A stretch of 64,000 nt of DNA from Bacteroidales bacterium. Lineage in GTDB: Bacteria > Bacteroidota > Bacteroidia > Bacteroidales > VadinHA17. This document shows, piece after piece, positions 9,373-18,661 of the stretch; position 1 is the first letter of the stretch; each line of letters starts with the position of its first letter. The notes under the pieces were generated by a model. It saw only the letters and a list, made by a program, of their open reading frames with translations, was not told the DNA's origin and made no database searches. The position numbers and the translations under genes were made by a program. The stretch lies in assembly GCA_029210565.1 (NCBI GenBank), contig JARGFQ010000013.1:20148-84147 (forward strand), written 5' to 3'.

Positions 9373-11502
9373 ATGAGAAGGGCTAAATATATCCTCTTCT
9401 TTATATGCATGATATATGCAACCTCGCTGACGGGTCAGTCGAGGGGAGATTTACGCGAGATGTTCGTCTCCGCCGAGGGTGATCTCCTTTTTGAAGATTA
9501 TGCCGAAGCACTGCCAAAATACCTGAGTCTCCTCCAGATATACCCTGAGAATTACAATCTTTATTACAGGATCGGACAGTGTTATCTTCACACCCCCGGA
9601 GAAAAGGAGAAAGCCATCGCCTTCCTTGAGACCGCATCCCAGAATATTGACCCGGAGTACCGCCGCGGCAAGCTGCGTGAGACAGGTGCCCCTTATGATG
9701 TCCTCTATTTCCTTGCAAATGCCTACAGAATCAGCAACGACTTTGACAGGGCGGTTGAGACCTATGAGCTGTTCCTCGGGGATGTGAATACGGAGATGTA
9801 TGACACCTCACTGGTCAGGTTCCAGATAGAGACCTGTCACAATGCCGGGAAGATGATGCGCAGGCCCTCCTATATCGTTGAGAAGAACCTTGGCAGCACT
9901 GTCAACAGTAGGTTCTCCGATTTCAATCCTGTGATCTCATCTGATGAAAAGACCCTCCTCTTCACCCGTGAACTGCCCTTCTATGACGCTGTTTTCTGGT
10001 CAACAAAAGTCAACGGCAAATGGTCTGAACCTGTTAACCTTACCTCCCAACTCGGTATTGACCAGGACTACTACACCTCATCCATATCGCACGACGGCAA
10101 GACGCTCCTTCTCTACAAGACTGACACCTATGACGGCAACATGTACCAGAGCACACTCCGGGGAGACACCTGGAGCAATGTGGAGAAGCTGAATGCCAAC
10201 ATCAATACAAAATACTGGGAATCGCATGCCGTCATGTCACAGGACGGCCGGAGGATTTTCTTCACCAGCAACCGCAGGGAGAGCTTCGGGGGCCTGGACA
10301 TATTCATGGCTGAGCGTGACAGCACGGGCGACTGGGGAGCGGCGGTGAACCTCGGATCTGCCGTCAACTCCGTCTACAATGAAGAGACTCCCTTCCTTGC
10401 CAATAATGACCGTACCCTCTTTTTCAGCTCACGGGGCCACTATAACATGGGAGGCTATGACATCTTCCGATCCGACCTTGATGCGAACGGAAACTGGGGG
10501 AAACCTGTCAATGCAGGCTACCCGCTCAACACCACTGATGATGACATATTCTTCTCGCCGGCAGGCAAGGGTGACAGAGGGTACCTCTCACGCTTCACCG
10601 ATGAAGGAGTGGGCCGAATGGATATTATGAGCTGTGATATCTACTCCGAGCTCAATCCCCGCAACTTCATAATCATGGGAAAAGCCAGCGTCAGGAACCT
10701 GCTCGACGAGTTCCCGCAGCCGGTAAAGGTCACTGCCGTCAACAGCTCCGAACCTCTGAAGATGGCAAGCACTCTCACCAACCCTGTTACAGGCCTGTGG
10801 TCATTCAGGCTCCCGCATGGGTCTTACCGTTTTACATATGAGTCAGACGACGCCCTGTCCCTCACCATGGAACATGAGATGTCTCCTGTACATCCAGGTG
10901 ACACAATACGCTTTGAGCCTGTCATACTCGAGGGGACCGACATGACCGCACAGCTGGTGCTGCTGACCGACACCATCGTCAATGTCATCGGGGAGGAGCC
11001 TGTGGAGATAAGCGTTATCTCGGGCGAGAAGGCCCTGCTCGATATAGAGGTGCTCTCTCCGGACTCCGTCATAACAGCGGAACGGCAGCAGCTGACTGAC
11101 TCCGCCTTCACCTACTCCTTTGTGCCGGAGAAAGGCCGGAGCGACGTCACCTTACAGCTCACTGACCGCTTCGGCAATCAAGCCGGCACAGCTGTCACGG
11201 TCAACCGCAGTGACGCTCCGGCAAGAAGAGAGGTGCCTCTCTATCACGAGATACCCGTACGACCCGCTGCAGAACCGGAGGAAACAGCAGAGGAGGAGCC
11301 TGATGATACCGGCATCAGACAAGGTGTTTCCACAGGTGATACCCTTACCTTTGGTGCACAGGATACCCTGCCTGTCAGCAGCGATGATGACGGGGATAAG
11401 AGAAAGTGCCGGCTATGGTGGCTGCTGCCGGTCGCTGCAATACTGATACTGTTCCTTATTCTTAAAAGACTAAAGGAGAAAAAAACCGATAAAGATCAAT
11501 AG
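9373..11502 (+). CDS. TPR-PD40 envelope protein with C-terminal membrane anchor (paralogue 1)
   Basis: A 709-residue exported protein with a signal peptide (MRRAKYILFFICMIYATSLTGQS), TPR-like helices (about 30-140), and five PD40/TolB-like propeller repeats (about 170-420) with signatures such as GGLDIFMAERD and MGGYDIFRSDL. A carboxypeptidase-regulatory-like domain and an Ig-like segment follow. Unlike the two downstream paralogues it ends in a membrane helix (LLPVAAILILFLILK) and a basic tail, so it is probably held in the inner membrane with its bulk in the periplasm. Related architectures include the T9SS component PorE, but the OmpA domain of PorE is absent here. The function is inferred as an envelope scaffold. 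Confidence 0.85.
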   Translation: MRRAKYILFFICMIYATSLTGQSRGDLREMFVSAEGDLLFEDYAEALPKYLSLLQIYPENYNLYYRIGQCYLHTPGEKEKAIAFLETASQNIDPEYRRGKLRETGAPYDVLYFLANAYRISNDFDRAVETYELFLGDVNTEMYDTSLVRFQIETCHNAGKMMRRPSYIVEKNLGSTVNSRFSDFNPVISSDEKTLLFTRELPFYDAVFWSTKVNGKWSEPVNLTSQLGIDQDYYTSSISHDGKTLLLYKTDTYDGNMYQSTLRGDTWSNVEKLNANINTKYWESHAVMSQDGRRIFFTSNRRESFGGLDIFMAERDSTGDWGAAVNLGSAVNSVYNEETPFLANNDRTLFFSSRGHYNMGGYDIFRSDLDANGNWGKPVNAGYPLNTTDDDIFFSPAGKGDRGYLSRFTDEGVGRMDIMSCDIYSELNPRNFIIMGKASVRNLLDEFPQPVKVTAVNSSEPLKMASTLTNPVTGLWSFRLPHGSYRFTYESDDALSLTMEHEMSPVHPGDTIRFEPVILEGTDMTAQLVLLTDTIVNVIGEEPVEISVISGEKALLDIEVLSPDSVITAERQQLTDSAFTYSFVPEKGRSDVTLQLTDRFGNQAGTAVTVNRSDAPARREVPLYHEIPVRPAAEPEETAEEEPDDTGIRQGVSTGDTLTFGAQDTLPVSSDDDGDKRKCRLWWLLPVAAILILFLILKRLKEKKTDKDQ

Positions 11503-11611
11503 CGCAATGAAACTCACATGAGCAGGAACTCACCAGAGGGAAGGATTAATTAATATCATGTAAGTTCCATTCGACCAATGACATAAAATAAAATAATAAT
11601 CAAATAATCTA

Positions 11612-12892
11612 ATGAAAAGCAAGAGAGTTGTACTTTTTGTGTTGATTCTGTCAACGGCCTGTATTGCCGGAGCACAGGACAACATAAGGTTGCAGGAAGC
11701 CTTCTACGAAGCTGAGTACTTTCTGATGAGGGGAGACTACTCAGATGCACTGCCATACTATCAGGGTATCTTCGCTGCCATGCCCGATAACGCAAGCATC
11801 GCCTTCCGCATCGGCCTTTGCTACCTCAACATTGAGGGGAGCAAGCACCTGGCGATTGAGTACCTCGAGAATGCCTCTCAGAAAGTTCATGCCAAGTATC
11901 GGGAGGGATCACTGCGTCAGACAGACGCGCCCTACGAAGCCATCTTCTTCCTGGGAGATGCCTACAGGATAAACTATATGTTCGAAAAGGCCAGGGATGC
12001 CTATATGAGGTACCGCGAGACCCTCCTCCCCGGTGACATTGAAAATATGATGTTCGTTGACCAGCAGATTGCGGCCTGTTCCAATGCGCCAGCCATAATG
12101 GCCACACCGGTGCGGTTCACCCTGGAACCCGTTGACAACATGATCAACGACAGAAATGACAACTTCTCTCCCGTAATATCCGCCGACGGAGAGTCGATGG
12201 CATTCATGACAGCCATGAAATTCTACGATGCTATAATGGTCTCACGGAAAGTAAGAAACGAGTGGACCCCTCCCGTAAATGTAACACCTGAACTGCAGTC
12301 AGACGGTGATCACTACGTCTCTTGCATCTCAACCAACCCCGGGTTGATGCTGCTCTCCAGGGATGACAACATCAACAGCGACATATGGATGAGCAGATAC
12401 GACGGCGCAAGATGGGAACCGGCACAGAAACTCAAAAAGGATATCAATACCAAATACTGGGAGGCTCACGGCTACATCACCGAGGACGGTTCCACCATTA
12501 TCTTCTCCAGTGACAGACCGGGCGGCTTCGGCGGACTGGACCTGTATGTGTCAAAACTTGACAATAAAGGTGAATGGGGCACACCGGTAAATATGGGACC
12601 GGAGATCAATACTCCCTTCAATGATGACAGGCCTTTCCTTATCAATGATGCCAGAATCCTCTTCTTTGCATCACAGGGCCATTACAACATGGGAGGCTAT
12701 GATATCTTCCAAAGCGACCTGCAATATAACGGCCTGTGGAGCAAACCTGTAAACCTGGGATATCCTCTCAATACTCCCGACGACAACATCTTCTTCTGCC
12801 CCATTGATAAAGGCAGGGCAGGTTATATGTCGATGACCGGGAGGGAGCCGGGAGCCGGCAAAGCTGATATTTACCTCGTCAGGCTTAAATAA
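11612..12892 (+). CDS. TPR-PD40 exported protein (paralogue 2, minimal form)
   Basis: A 426-residue protein with a signal peptide ending IAGAQ, a TPR-like N-terminal module (about 25-140) and a PD40 propeller (about 165-420) whose repeats read GGLDLYVSKLD and MGGYDIFQSDL. It stops right after the propeller, making it the shortest of the three tandem copies. Segments such as FLGDAYRINYMFEKARDAY and INTKYWEAHGYIT align by eye with FLANAYRISNDFDRAVETY and INTKYWESHAVMS of paralogue 1. It is probably periplasmic or outer-membrane associated. The 109-bp gap upstream is AT-rich. Confidence 0.85.
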   Translation: MKSKRVVLFVLILSTACIAGAQDNIRLQEAFYEAEYFLMRGDYSDALPYYQGIFAAMPDNASIAFRIGLCYLNIEGSKHLAIEYLENASQKVHAKYREGSLRQTDAPYEAIFFLGDAYRINYMFEKARDAYMRYRETLLPGDIENMMFVDQQIAACSNAPAIMATPVRFTLEPVDNMINDRNDNFSPVISADGESMAFMTAMKFYDAIMVSRKVRNEWTPPVNVTPELQSDGDHYVSCISTNPGLMLLSRDDNINSDIWMSRYDGARWEPAQKLKKDINTKYWEAHGYITEDGSTIIFSSDRPGGFGGLDLYVSKLDNKGEWGTPVNMGPEINTPFNDDRPFLINDARILFFASQGHYNMGGYDIFQSDLQYNGLWSKPVNLGYPLNTPDDNIFFCPIDKGRAGYMSMTGREPGAGKADIYLVRLK

Positions 12893-12926
12893 TGCCGGAA
12901 GTAAGGCCATAATGCTCCGGAAGAGT

Positions 12927-12934
12927 TAATTTTG
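12927..12934 (+). promoter_or_regulatory. -7 box (TAATTTTG) upstream of paralogue 3
   Basis: TAATTTTG fits TAnnTTTG and ends 15 nt before the ATG at 12950, suggesting the third TPR-PD40 gene also has its own promoter. No clear -33 TTG is seen. Confidence 0.35.
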
Positions 12935-12949
12935 TAATTAAATCTTGAC

Positions 12950-14596
12950 ATGGGAATAAGGGGAATTGCATTTTTAACATCACTGTTGGTACTGGCGCCG
13001 CTGAGCGCACAGAAGAAGAGTGAGATAAAGGAGATCTGGCTTGAGGCAGAATCACACTACCTCTTCGGCGAGTTTGAACTGGCCAACCCGCTATATCTGA
13101 TACTAAACGAAATTAATCCCGGGAACGCCAACATAAAATACAAGATCGGCAACTGCTATCTCAACATATTTGATGAGAAACCCAAGGCCATACCCTTCCT
13201 GGAAGATGCCGTCAGAAACACCAGCTACAACTCCAGGACAGGAAAGCTGAAGGAGACCCAGGCGCCCCTTGATGCCTACTTCTCACTTGGCAATGCCTAC
13301 CGCATCACCAACAGGCTTGACAGCGCCATCAATACTTACCGTTTCTTCAAACAGCTGGTCTCGGAGACGGGTGATATGGAGAACCAGGAGTTTATCAACC
13401 AGCAGATCCAGGCCTGCAACCTTGCCACCGCACAGATGAACAATCCTGTCAGGGTGCTTATACAACCTCTCAAAGAGTACATTAACCAGGGCTCTGTCAA
13501 TGAGCGCCCTGTGATCAGCTTCGATGGCAACGTTATGGCCTATACCGAACGGCGCGGACTCGAGAGCGTGGTCTATGTCACACGCAGGGAGGGCAGCAGC
13601 TGGGGCACACCGAAGGATATCACCCTTGAGACATCGATGGGTACTGACTGTCATACCACCGCTCTCAACGGCGACGGTACGGAACTCTATCTGTTCAAGA
13701 ACGATAACTATGACGGCAATATATATGTGACCACCTTCAATAACGGCCGCTGGTCTCCCGTCACAAAGCTCAACAGGAACATCAACACCAGGTTCTACGA
13801 ATCACACGCCACCGTCTCTGCCGACGGCAACAAACTGTGGTTCACCTCGAACCGCGAGGGAGGTCTGGGTGAACTCGACCTATGGATGTCGGAGAAGGAT
13901 GCCACCGGCGAGTGGGGCATCCCTGTCAACATGGGCAGCAGTGTCAATACACCCTACAACGAGGAGACACCATTCATCTCCAAAGACGGGCTGACACTTA
14001 CCTTCAGCTCTGAAGGACACGGCTCCATTGGAGGATATGACATCTTCCTGTCGAAAATGTCGGCCGGTCAGTGGGGCAAGCCTGTCAACCTGGGTTACCC
14101 GGTCAGCACAACCGATGATGATATCGGATTCCAGCCCTTTGATGACGGAGCCTTCGGACTCCACTCAATCATGACCGGCTACAAGAATAAGGAGATAGCC
14201 CTCTTTATGTTCAATCCTCCCGTGGAGGAGAAGGCAGACACCGTAACCATCAGCTTTGACCCCGATGATCTGCCATATATCTCAGAGGTCGACTCCGCCT
14301 CGCTGATCACCGACCTGCTCCTGAGAGATGTCTCTGACAGTGATGATGAGATTGACCCGGATGTGCTCTACTATACCGTACAGGTAATGGCACTCTATAA
14401 CCCGGTTGACCCGGCCTATTTTGAGTATGCCGAGATATCTGTCTTCTATAACAGCGAGGACCGTTTCTACCGTTATACAACCGGACGGTTCAATACCAAA
14501 CGTGCAGCCTACGATGAGCTGACAAGACTGCTCAGGCTGGGATATCCCACCGACATATTCGTCAAGAAAGTCTACAGGAATGATTCTGGAAGGTGA
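12950..14596 (+). CDS. TPR-PD40 exported protein with SPOR-like C-terminus (paralogue 3)
   Basis: A 548-residue protein with a signal peptide (ending APLSAQKK), TPR-like repeats (about 25-140), a PD40 propeller (about 165-425; GELDLWMSEKD, IGGYDIFLSKM) and an acidic linker. Its C-terminal domain (about 475-545) resembles SPOR: YYTVQVMAL, RYTTGRFNTKRAAYDEL and LGYPTDIFVKK follow the usual order of SPOR strands and helix. SPOR domains bind glycan strands lacking stem peptides, so this copy could tether the propeller to peptidoglycan. The following acetyltransferase overlaps its 3' end by 17 nt. Confidence 0.85.
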   Translation: MGIRGIAFLTSLLVLAPLSAQKKSEIKEIWLEAESHYLFGEFELANPLYLILNEINPGNANIKYKIGNCYLNIFDEKPKAIPFLEDAVRNTSYNSRTGKLKETQAPLDAYFSLGNAYRITNRLDSAINTYRFFKQLVSETGDMENQEFINQQIQACNLATAQMNNPVRVLIQPLKEYINQGSVNERPVISFDGNVMAYTERRGLESVVYVTRREGSSWGTPKDITLETSMGTDCHTTALNGDGTELYLFKNDNYDGNIYVTTFNNGRWSPVTKLNRNINTRFYESHATVSADGNKLWFTSNREGGLGELDLWMSEKDATGEWGIPVNMGSSVNTPYNEETPFISKDGLTLTFSSEGHGSIGGYDIFLSKMSAGQWGKPVNLGYPVSTTDDDIGFQPFDDGAFGLHSIMTGYKNKEIALFMFNPPVEEKADTVTISFDPDDLPYISEVDSASLITDLLLRDVSDSDDEIDPDVLYYTVQVMALYNPVDPAYFEYAEISVFYNSEDRFYRYTTGRFNTKRAAYDELTRLLRLGYPTDIFVKKVYRNDSGR

Positions 14597-15110
14597 TGGC
14601 ATCAGACTGAGGGCTGTTGAACCGGAAGATCTGGAACTGCTATATAAATGGGAGAATGAGGAATCCGACTGGAAACAGAGTAATACTCTTGTTCCCTATT
14701 CAAGGTACACCCTGAAAAGGTATATCGCCAACTCCCATAAAAGCCTCTATGAGACAAGCCAGCTGCGACTTATGATTGACAGGTCGGCTGACGGTCTCAC
14801 CGTGGGGACCATTGACCTGTTCGACTTTGATCATTATCATATGCGTGCCGGCGTGGGCATACTGATCGCCGATCCCGCTGAACGCAGGAAAGGGTATGCT
14901 TCGGCAGCACTGGGATGCATAATTGCATATGCTTTTGAAACCATCGGATTACATCAGCTCTGGTGCACTATCCTTGAAGGCAACAGTGACAGCATAAACC
15001 TGTTCCGGCATCACGGCTTTGAGCTATGTGCCACGAAGCGTGAGTGGGTGCGCACGCGGGAACAGTTTGCGACGGAATACATGCTTCAACTGATCAATCC
15101 CGTAAAATAA
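14580..15110 (+). CDS. GNAT family N-acetyltransferase (RimJ/RimL/SpeG-like)
   Basis: A 176-residue cytoplasmic acetyl-CoA-dependent acetyltransferase. It starts MILEGDGIRLRAVEPEDLELLYKWEN, typical of RimJ/SpeG-like GNATs, and has the acetyl-CoA loop ADPAERRKGYASAAL (R-x-x-G-x-A) and the C-terminal NSDSINLFRHHGFE. The start lies inside the end of the SPOR-type gene (17-nt overlap), indicating translational coupling. Possible substrates are a polyamine, an amino sugar or a protein N-terminus; none can be chosen from sequence. Confidence 0.9.
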   Translation: MILEGDGIRLRAVEPEDLELLYKWENEESDWKQSNTLVPYSRYTLKRYIANSHKSLYETSQLRLMIDRSADGLTVGTIDLFDFDHYHMRAGVGILIADPAERRKGYASAALGCIIAYAFETIGLHQLWCTILEGNSDSINLFRHHGFELCATKREWVRTREQFATEYMLQLINPVK

Positions 15111-15141
15111 CTCCTTACCCGGACTCTTGTGCATCCATGAT

Positions 15142-15163
15142 GCCGCTGGCATTATCCAGCGGC
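15142..15163. terminator. hairpin between convergent GNAT gene and rlmN
   Basis: GCCGCTGG (15142-15149) and CCAGCGGC (15156-15163) form a perfect 8-bp stem with a 6-nt loop, in the 60-bp gap between the convergent gene ends. It lacks a clear T-run, so it is a likely but unproven bidirectional terminator. Confidence 0.5.
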
Positions 15164-15170
15164 TCACGCC

Positions 15171-16202
15171 TCAGCCTCTCCTCTGCCGCGGAGTGCCTCC
15201 CGCTGCCAGCATACCGCACGCAGCAGCTATATCGGCTCCTCGTGATCTTCGCACCGAGGCCCCTACGCCGGATGTCACCAGCAGGTGCCTGAACTGCATC
15301 ATGGTCTCCTCGTCGGCACTCTCCTCAGGGTCACCCGGCAGGGAATGGTAAGGCAGGAGGTTGACTCTTATGCCGGTGCCGTGCAGTAGCCTCCTGAGCT
15401 CTTCCAGGTGCCTCCCCGTATCATTATTACCTTTTATCATCACATAGGCTACCGTAAAACGCCGACGACGGACGTTGTCATACTCCTTCATCAGTTTCAG
15501 CGTCTCCGTGAAGGGCCATTGCCGCTCTGCTGGAATGACCTCCTCCCGCTCGTCCGGGAAGGGTGAATGGAGGCTGAGAGTGATATTTACCTCTGTCTCG
15601 TTCAGCAGCCTGATCACCGAGGGCGTAACCCCCACGGTTGAGACGGTGACCTTGCTCCTCCCCGCAGCCAGCCCCCATTCTGCTGTAAATATCCTGCAAG
15701 CCCTTATCACCTCATCGATGTTGTCGCCCGGCTCTCCCATGCCCATCAGAACTATGTGAGTAAAGGGATTGGGGAGGCCAACGACCTGGTTTACGATCTC
15801 TCCTGCCATGAGGTTGCCGCTCCAGCCGCTTCTGCCCGTGGCACAGAAGCTGCATCCCATGCGGCAGCCCGACTGCACCGAGACGCATACCGTCATTCTC
15901 TTGCCCTCCGGCAGCCACACCGTCTCATGAGGCAGGCCGGCGGCAGTTTCAAAGAGGTACTTCACCGAGCCGTCAGCGGACCTTACAGAAGAGATGGGGG
16001 GATTTACCCCGGTAAGAAACCGCTCCTCCAGTGCGGACTTAACACTCACCGGTATGTCGTCTGGCTCACTGAACGACCGTATACCCCTCCTGTAAACCCA
16101 GTAGAGAAGTCGCCTGCTGTATCTCTCCTCTGCTCCTGCAGATGAGAGATTAAGGGACAGCATTTCAGGATCCAATCCGCATATGACCTTCCTCTCTTCC
16201 AT
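15171..16202 (-). CDS. rlmN: 23S rRNA (adenine(2503)-C(2))-methyltransferase RlmN
   Basis: A radical-SAM methyltransferase that methylates A2503 of 23S rRNA (and A37 of some tRNAs). The 343-residue length fits RlmN. The CRMGCSFC cluster provides the CxxxCxxC ligands of the [4Fe-4S] centre, and AAACGML near the C-terminus carries the catalytic cysteine. SLHSPFPDEREEVIP and VNLLPYHSLPGDP are family signatures. The ATG at 16202 (MEERKVICGLDPEML) is chosen; the longer frame to 16316 would overlap the divergent transporter gene and adds an unconserved tail. Cfr-type resistance enzymes belong to the same superfamily, but the sequence looks like the housekeeping form. Confidence 0.93.
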   Translation of the reverse strand: MEERKVICGLDPEMLSLNLSSAGAEERYSRRLLYWVYRRGIRSFSEPDDIPVSVKSALEERFLTGVNPPISSVRSADGSVKYLFETAAGLPHETVWLPEGKRMTVCVSVQSGCRMGCSFCATGRSGWSGNLMAGEIVNQVVGLPNPFTHIVLMGMGEPGDNIDEVIRACRIFTAEWGLAAGRSKVTVSTVGVTPSVIRLLNETEVNITLSLHSPFPDEREEVIPAERQWPFTETLKLMKEYDNVRRRRFTVAYVMIKGNNDTGRHLEELRRLLHGTGIRVNLLPYHSLPGDPEESADEETMMQFRHLLVTSGVGASVRRSRGADIAAACGMLAAGGTPRQRRG

Positions 16203-16214
16203 TTTTTTACATGC

Positions 16215-16222
16215 CAAAGATA
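16215..16222 (-). promoter_or_regulatory. -7 box (TATCTTTG) of rlmN
   Basis: The reverse complement of CAAAGATA is TATCTTTG, an exact TAnnTTTG match ending 12 nt before the rlmN ATG at 16202. No TTG is seen 19-21 nt upstream. Confidence 0.45.
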
Positions 16223-16297
16223 TCAAATAACCTCTTTTGATTTTTTTTGCCATCTTTATGACTGCAACAGATACCCACAATGCTGAGAAGGTAATCC

Positions 16298-18523
16298 ATG
16301 GAAGCAAAGCCTGCAAAAAACAAGTTCGGCACAGCCGCCGTCTTTTTCACGGCCATCTCCACCATCCTCGGAGCCATCCTCTTCCTCAGGTTCGGGTATG
16401 CAGTAGGGACACTGGGCTTCTGGGGCGTGCTGCTGCTGGTGATCCTGGGCCATACTCTGACCATACCGACCGCACTGGCACTTTCAGAGCTGGCCACCAA
16501 CAAGCGTGTGGAGGGGGGAGGCGAATATTTCGTCATCTCGCGGTCATTCGGACTCAACATCGGGGCAACGATCGGCATGGCCCTGTACCTCTCCCAGGCA
16601 ATCAGCGTCGCTTTTTACATCATTGCCTTTACCGAGACCTTTGAGTTCGTCTTTAACTTCTTTGCCAACTCGCTGAACATCAATCTGCCACGCCAGGTCA
16701 TAAGCCTGCCGGCCATGGCCGTGCTCGGGCTGGTGATACTGCGCAAGGGTGCCAACACCGGAGTGAAAACACTATACGTGGTGGTCGGCATTCTGTTTCT
16801 CGCCCTGATCATGTTCTTCCTCGGTAAGACTGATTACTCAGCAACAGTATCCGGCGGACTCGGCAATCTGGAGATGCGCAACATGAAGGAGTTCTTTGTC
16901 GTTTTCGCCATTGTCTTTCCGGCCTTTACCGGCATGACAGCCGGGGTGGGTCTCTCCGGTGACCTGCACAATCCGGGCAAGTCGATACCTCTTGGTACTA
17001 CTGCTGCAACAATCACGGGCATGGTGGCATACCTCTTTGTTATCTACAAGCTGGCAATCTCCGTAAGCCCTGAGGATATGCTCAACAACCAGCTGATAAT
17101 GTCGAAGATAGCTATCGGAGGAGCAGTCATCATACCGCTCGGACTGGGGGCCTCCACCCTCTCCTCCGCGCTTGGCTCAGTCATGGTGGCACCACGCACA
17201 CTGCAGGCACTGGCAAGAGACACCTCCTTTCCTTCCATGAAGATGAACAGATGGCTGGCGGCGTCGCGTAATACTGACGGGGAGCCTGTCAATGCATCGC
17301 TCGTAACCGTCATCATCGCCTTTGTGTTCGTCGCCCTGGGAAGCGTCAACGCCGTGGCAGAGATCATCTCGATGTTCTTCATGGTGACCTACGGATCACT
17401 ATGCCTGATATCATTCCTGAACCATTTCGGATCATCACCCTCATACAGGCCCTCGTTCAAGTCACGCTGGTACCTCTCACTGGCAGGATTTGTTATTGCT
17501 GTCTTCGTGATGTTCAGAATCAACACTCCCTATGCTCTTGCCTCAATCATAGTGATGGTTGCACTCTATACCTATATCAATCACTATCACCGTGATCGTC
17601 ACGGGCTGGAGTCACTTTTTGCCAATGCCCTCTTCCAGATCAACCGTAACCTGCAGGTCTACCTGCAGAAGACAGGCAGCAAGAAGAAAGCCAAAGAGTG
17701 GAGGCCGGGAGTAATATGCATCTCGAAGGACTCATTCAAGAGGGCAAAGGCATTCAGGCTTCTCAACTGGATCTCTTACCGGTATGGCTTCGGCACCTAC
17801 CTTCACCGCATCGAAGGATACTATTCCAGGGCTACCAGCCAGCAGGCGGCGGCGGAGCTTGCCAAGCTGATAGAGATATATGACACAACACAGAATCATG
17901 TCTATGTTGACACCATCATCTCACCCTCCTACACCTCAGCCATCGTTCAGGCCATACAGGTGCCGGGAATATCAGGCATGGAAAACAATATGGTCATCTT
18001 TGAATACGACAAGGAAGAGCCTGAGAATCTGGGTGAGATACTTGAAAACATAAGGCTCATACAGGCCGGCGACTTTGACATATGCCTGCTCGCTTCGGCA
18101 AGGAAGGAGATGCTCTACCGGAACGGCATACATGTATGGATCGACTTCAATGAGCCGGAGAATGCCAGCCTGCTGATACTGCTCAGCTTTATCATCTCAG
18201 GTCATCCCGATTGGCGCAGGTCATCAATCAAGGTATTCGGAACCTGCAAGCCCGAACAATACAGCGAGACCCGCAGGGAGCTATCAGAGCTGGTCCTCTC
18301 CGGAAGGTTGCCGATCACGGAGAGCAACGTGGAGATCATCCGGCTTGAAAAGGGCGACTCGTTAAAAAACCTAATCAACATACGCTCCTCCGCGGCGGCA
18401 CTGGTGATGACGGGATTCAGGCACGAAGGTCTTAAGCATAATGGAGAGTCGATTCTCAGCGGGTACGACGACACCGGCACGATCCTCTTCGTCAACTCAC
18501 ACAACCAGAAGGAGATAATGTAA
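16298..18523 (+). CDS. cation-chloride-cotransporter-like APC permease
   Basis: A 741-residue protein with about 12 membrane segments in the first 450 residues and a soluble C-terminal domain of about 290 residues. The start (FFTAISTILGAILFLRFGYAVGTLG) matches the first helix of SLC12-type cotransporters, where the unwound GAxxFLRFG segment binds substrate ions, and GVGLSGDLHNPGKSIPLGT matches a conserved loop. The C-terminal part resembles the cytosolic domain of the same family. It is probably an ion-coupled transporter of potassium/chloride or amino acids; bacterial members are poorly characterised. It is followed directly by a strong terminator hairpin, so it is monocistronic. Confidence 0.85.
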   Translation: MEAKPAKNKFGTAAVFFTAISTILGAILFLRFGYAVGTLGFWGVLLLVILGHTLTIPTALALSELATNKRVEGGGEYFVISRSFGLNIGATIGMALYLSQAISVAFYIIAFTETFEFVFNFFANSLNINLPRQVISLPAMAVLGLVILRKGANTGVKTLYVVVGILFLALIMFFLGKTDYSATVSGGLGNLEMRNMKEFFVVFAIVFPAFTGMTAGVGLSGDLHNPGKSIPLGTTAATITGMVAYLFVIYKLAISVSPEDMLNNQLIMSKIAIGGAVIIPLGLGASTLSSALGSVMVAPRTLQALARDTSFPSMKMNRWLAASRNTDGEPVNASLVTVIIAFVFVALGSVNAVAEIISMFFMVTYGSLCLISFLNHFGSSPSYRPSFKSRWYLSLAGFVIAVFVMFRINTPYALASIIVMVALYTYINHYHRDRHGLESLFANALFQINRNLQVYLQKTGSKKKAKEWRPGVICISKDSFKRAKAFRLLNWISYRYGFGTYLHRIEGYYSRATSQQAAAELAKLIEIYDTTQNHVYVDTIISPSYTSAIVQAIQVPGISGMENNMVIFEYDKEEPENLGEILENIRLIQAGDFDICLLASARKEMLYRNGIHVWIDFNEPENASLLILLSFIISGHPDWRRSSIKVFGTCKPEQYSETRRELSELVLSGRLPITESNVEIIRLEKGDSLKNLINIRSSAAALVMTGFRHEGLKHNGESILSGYDDTGTILFVNSHNQKEIM

Positions 18524-18526
18524 AAA

Positions 18527-18557
18527 AAGGCTGTCATCCCCTGCGGATGACAGCCTT
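18527..18557. terminator. strong terminator hairpin after the permease
   Basis: AAGGCTGTCATCC (18527-18539) pairs perfectly with GGATGACAGCCTT (18545-18557) around a 5-nt loop. The A-run just upstream becomes a T-run on the other strand, so it can serve both the permease gene and the convergent peptidase gene. Confidence 0.8.
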
Positions 18558-18573
18558 CTCTATGATCTCCTGT

Positions 18574-18661
18574 TCTCAGTTCAGTCCCCTGTCTCGGTTC
18601 AGGGCCTGTTTCAATTCAGGTCCCTTAGCCGGTTCGGTCTGAAGTCTCAGTTCAGGCCCCT
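18574..18661. repeat. four degenerate 17-18 bp repeats at the 3' end of the M3 peptidase gene
   Basis: Copies start at 18574, 18592, 18609 and 18644 with the core TYTCRRTTCAGKSCCTG. The last copy contains the peptidase stop codon (18647-18649) and codes for its final residues NRGLN; the others lie just downstream of that stop on the minus strand. Confidence 0.6.
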
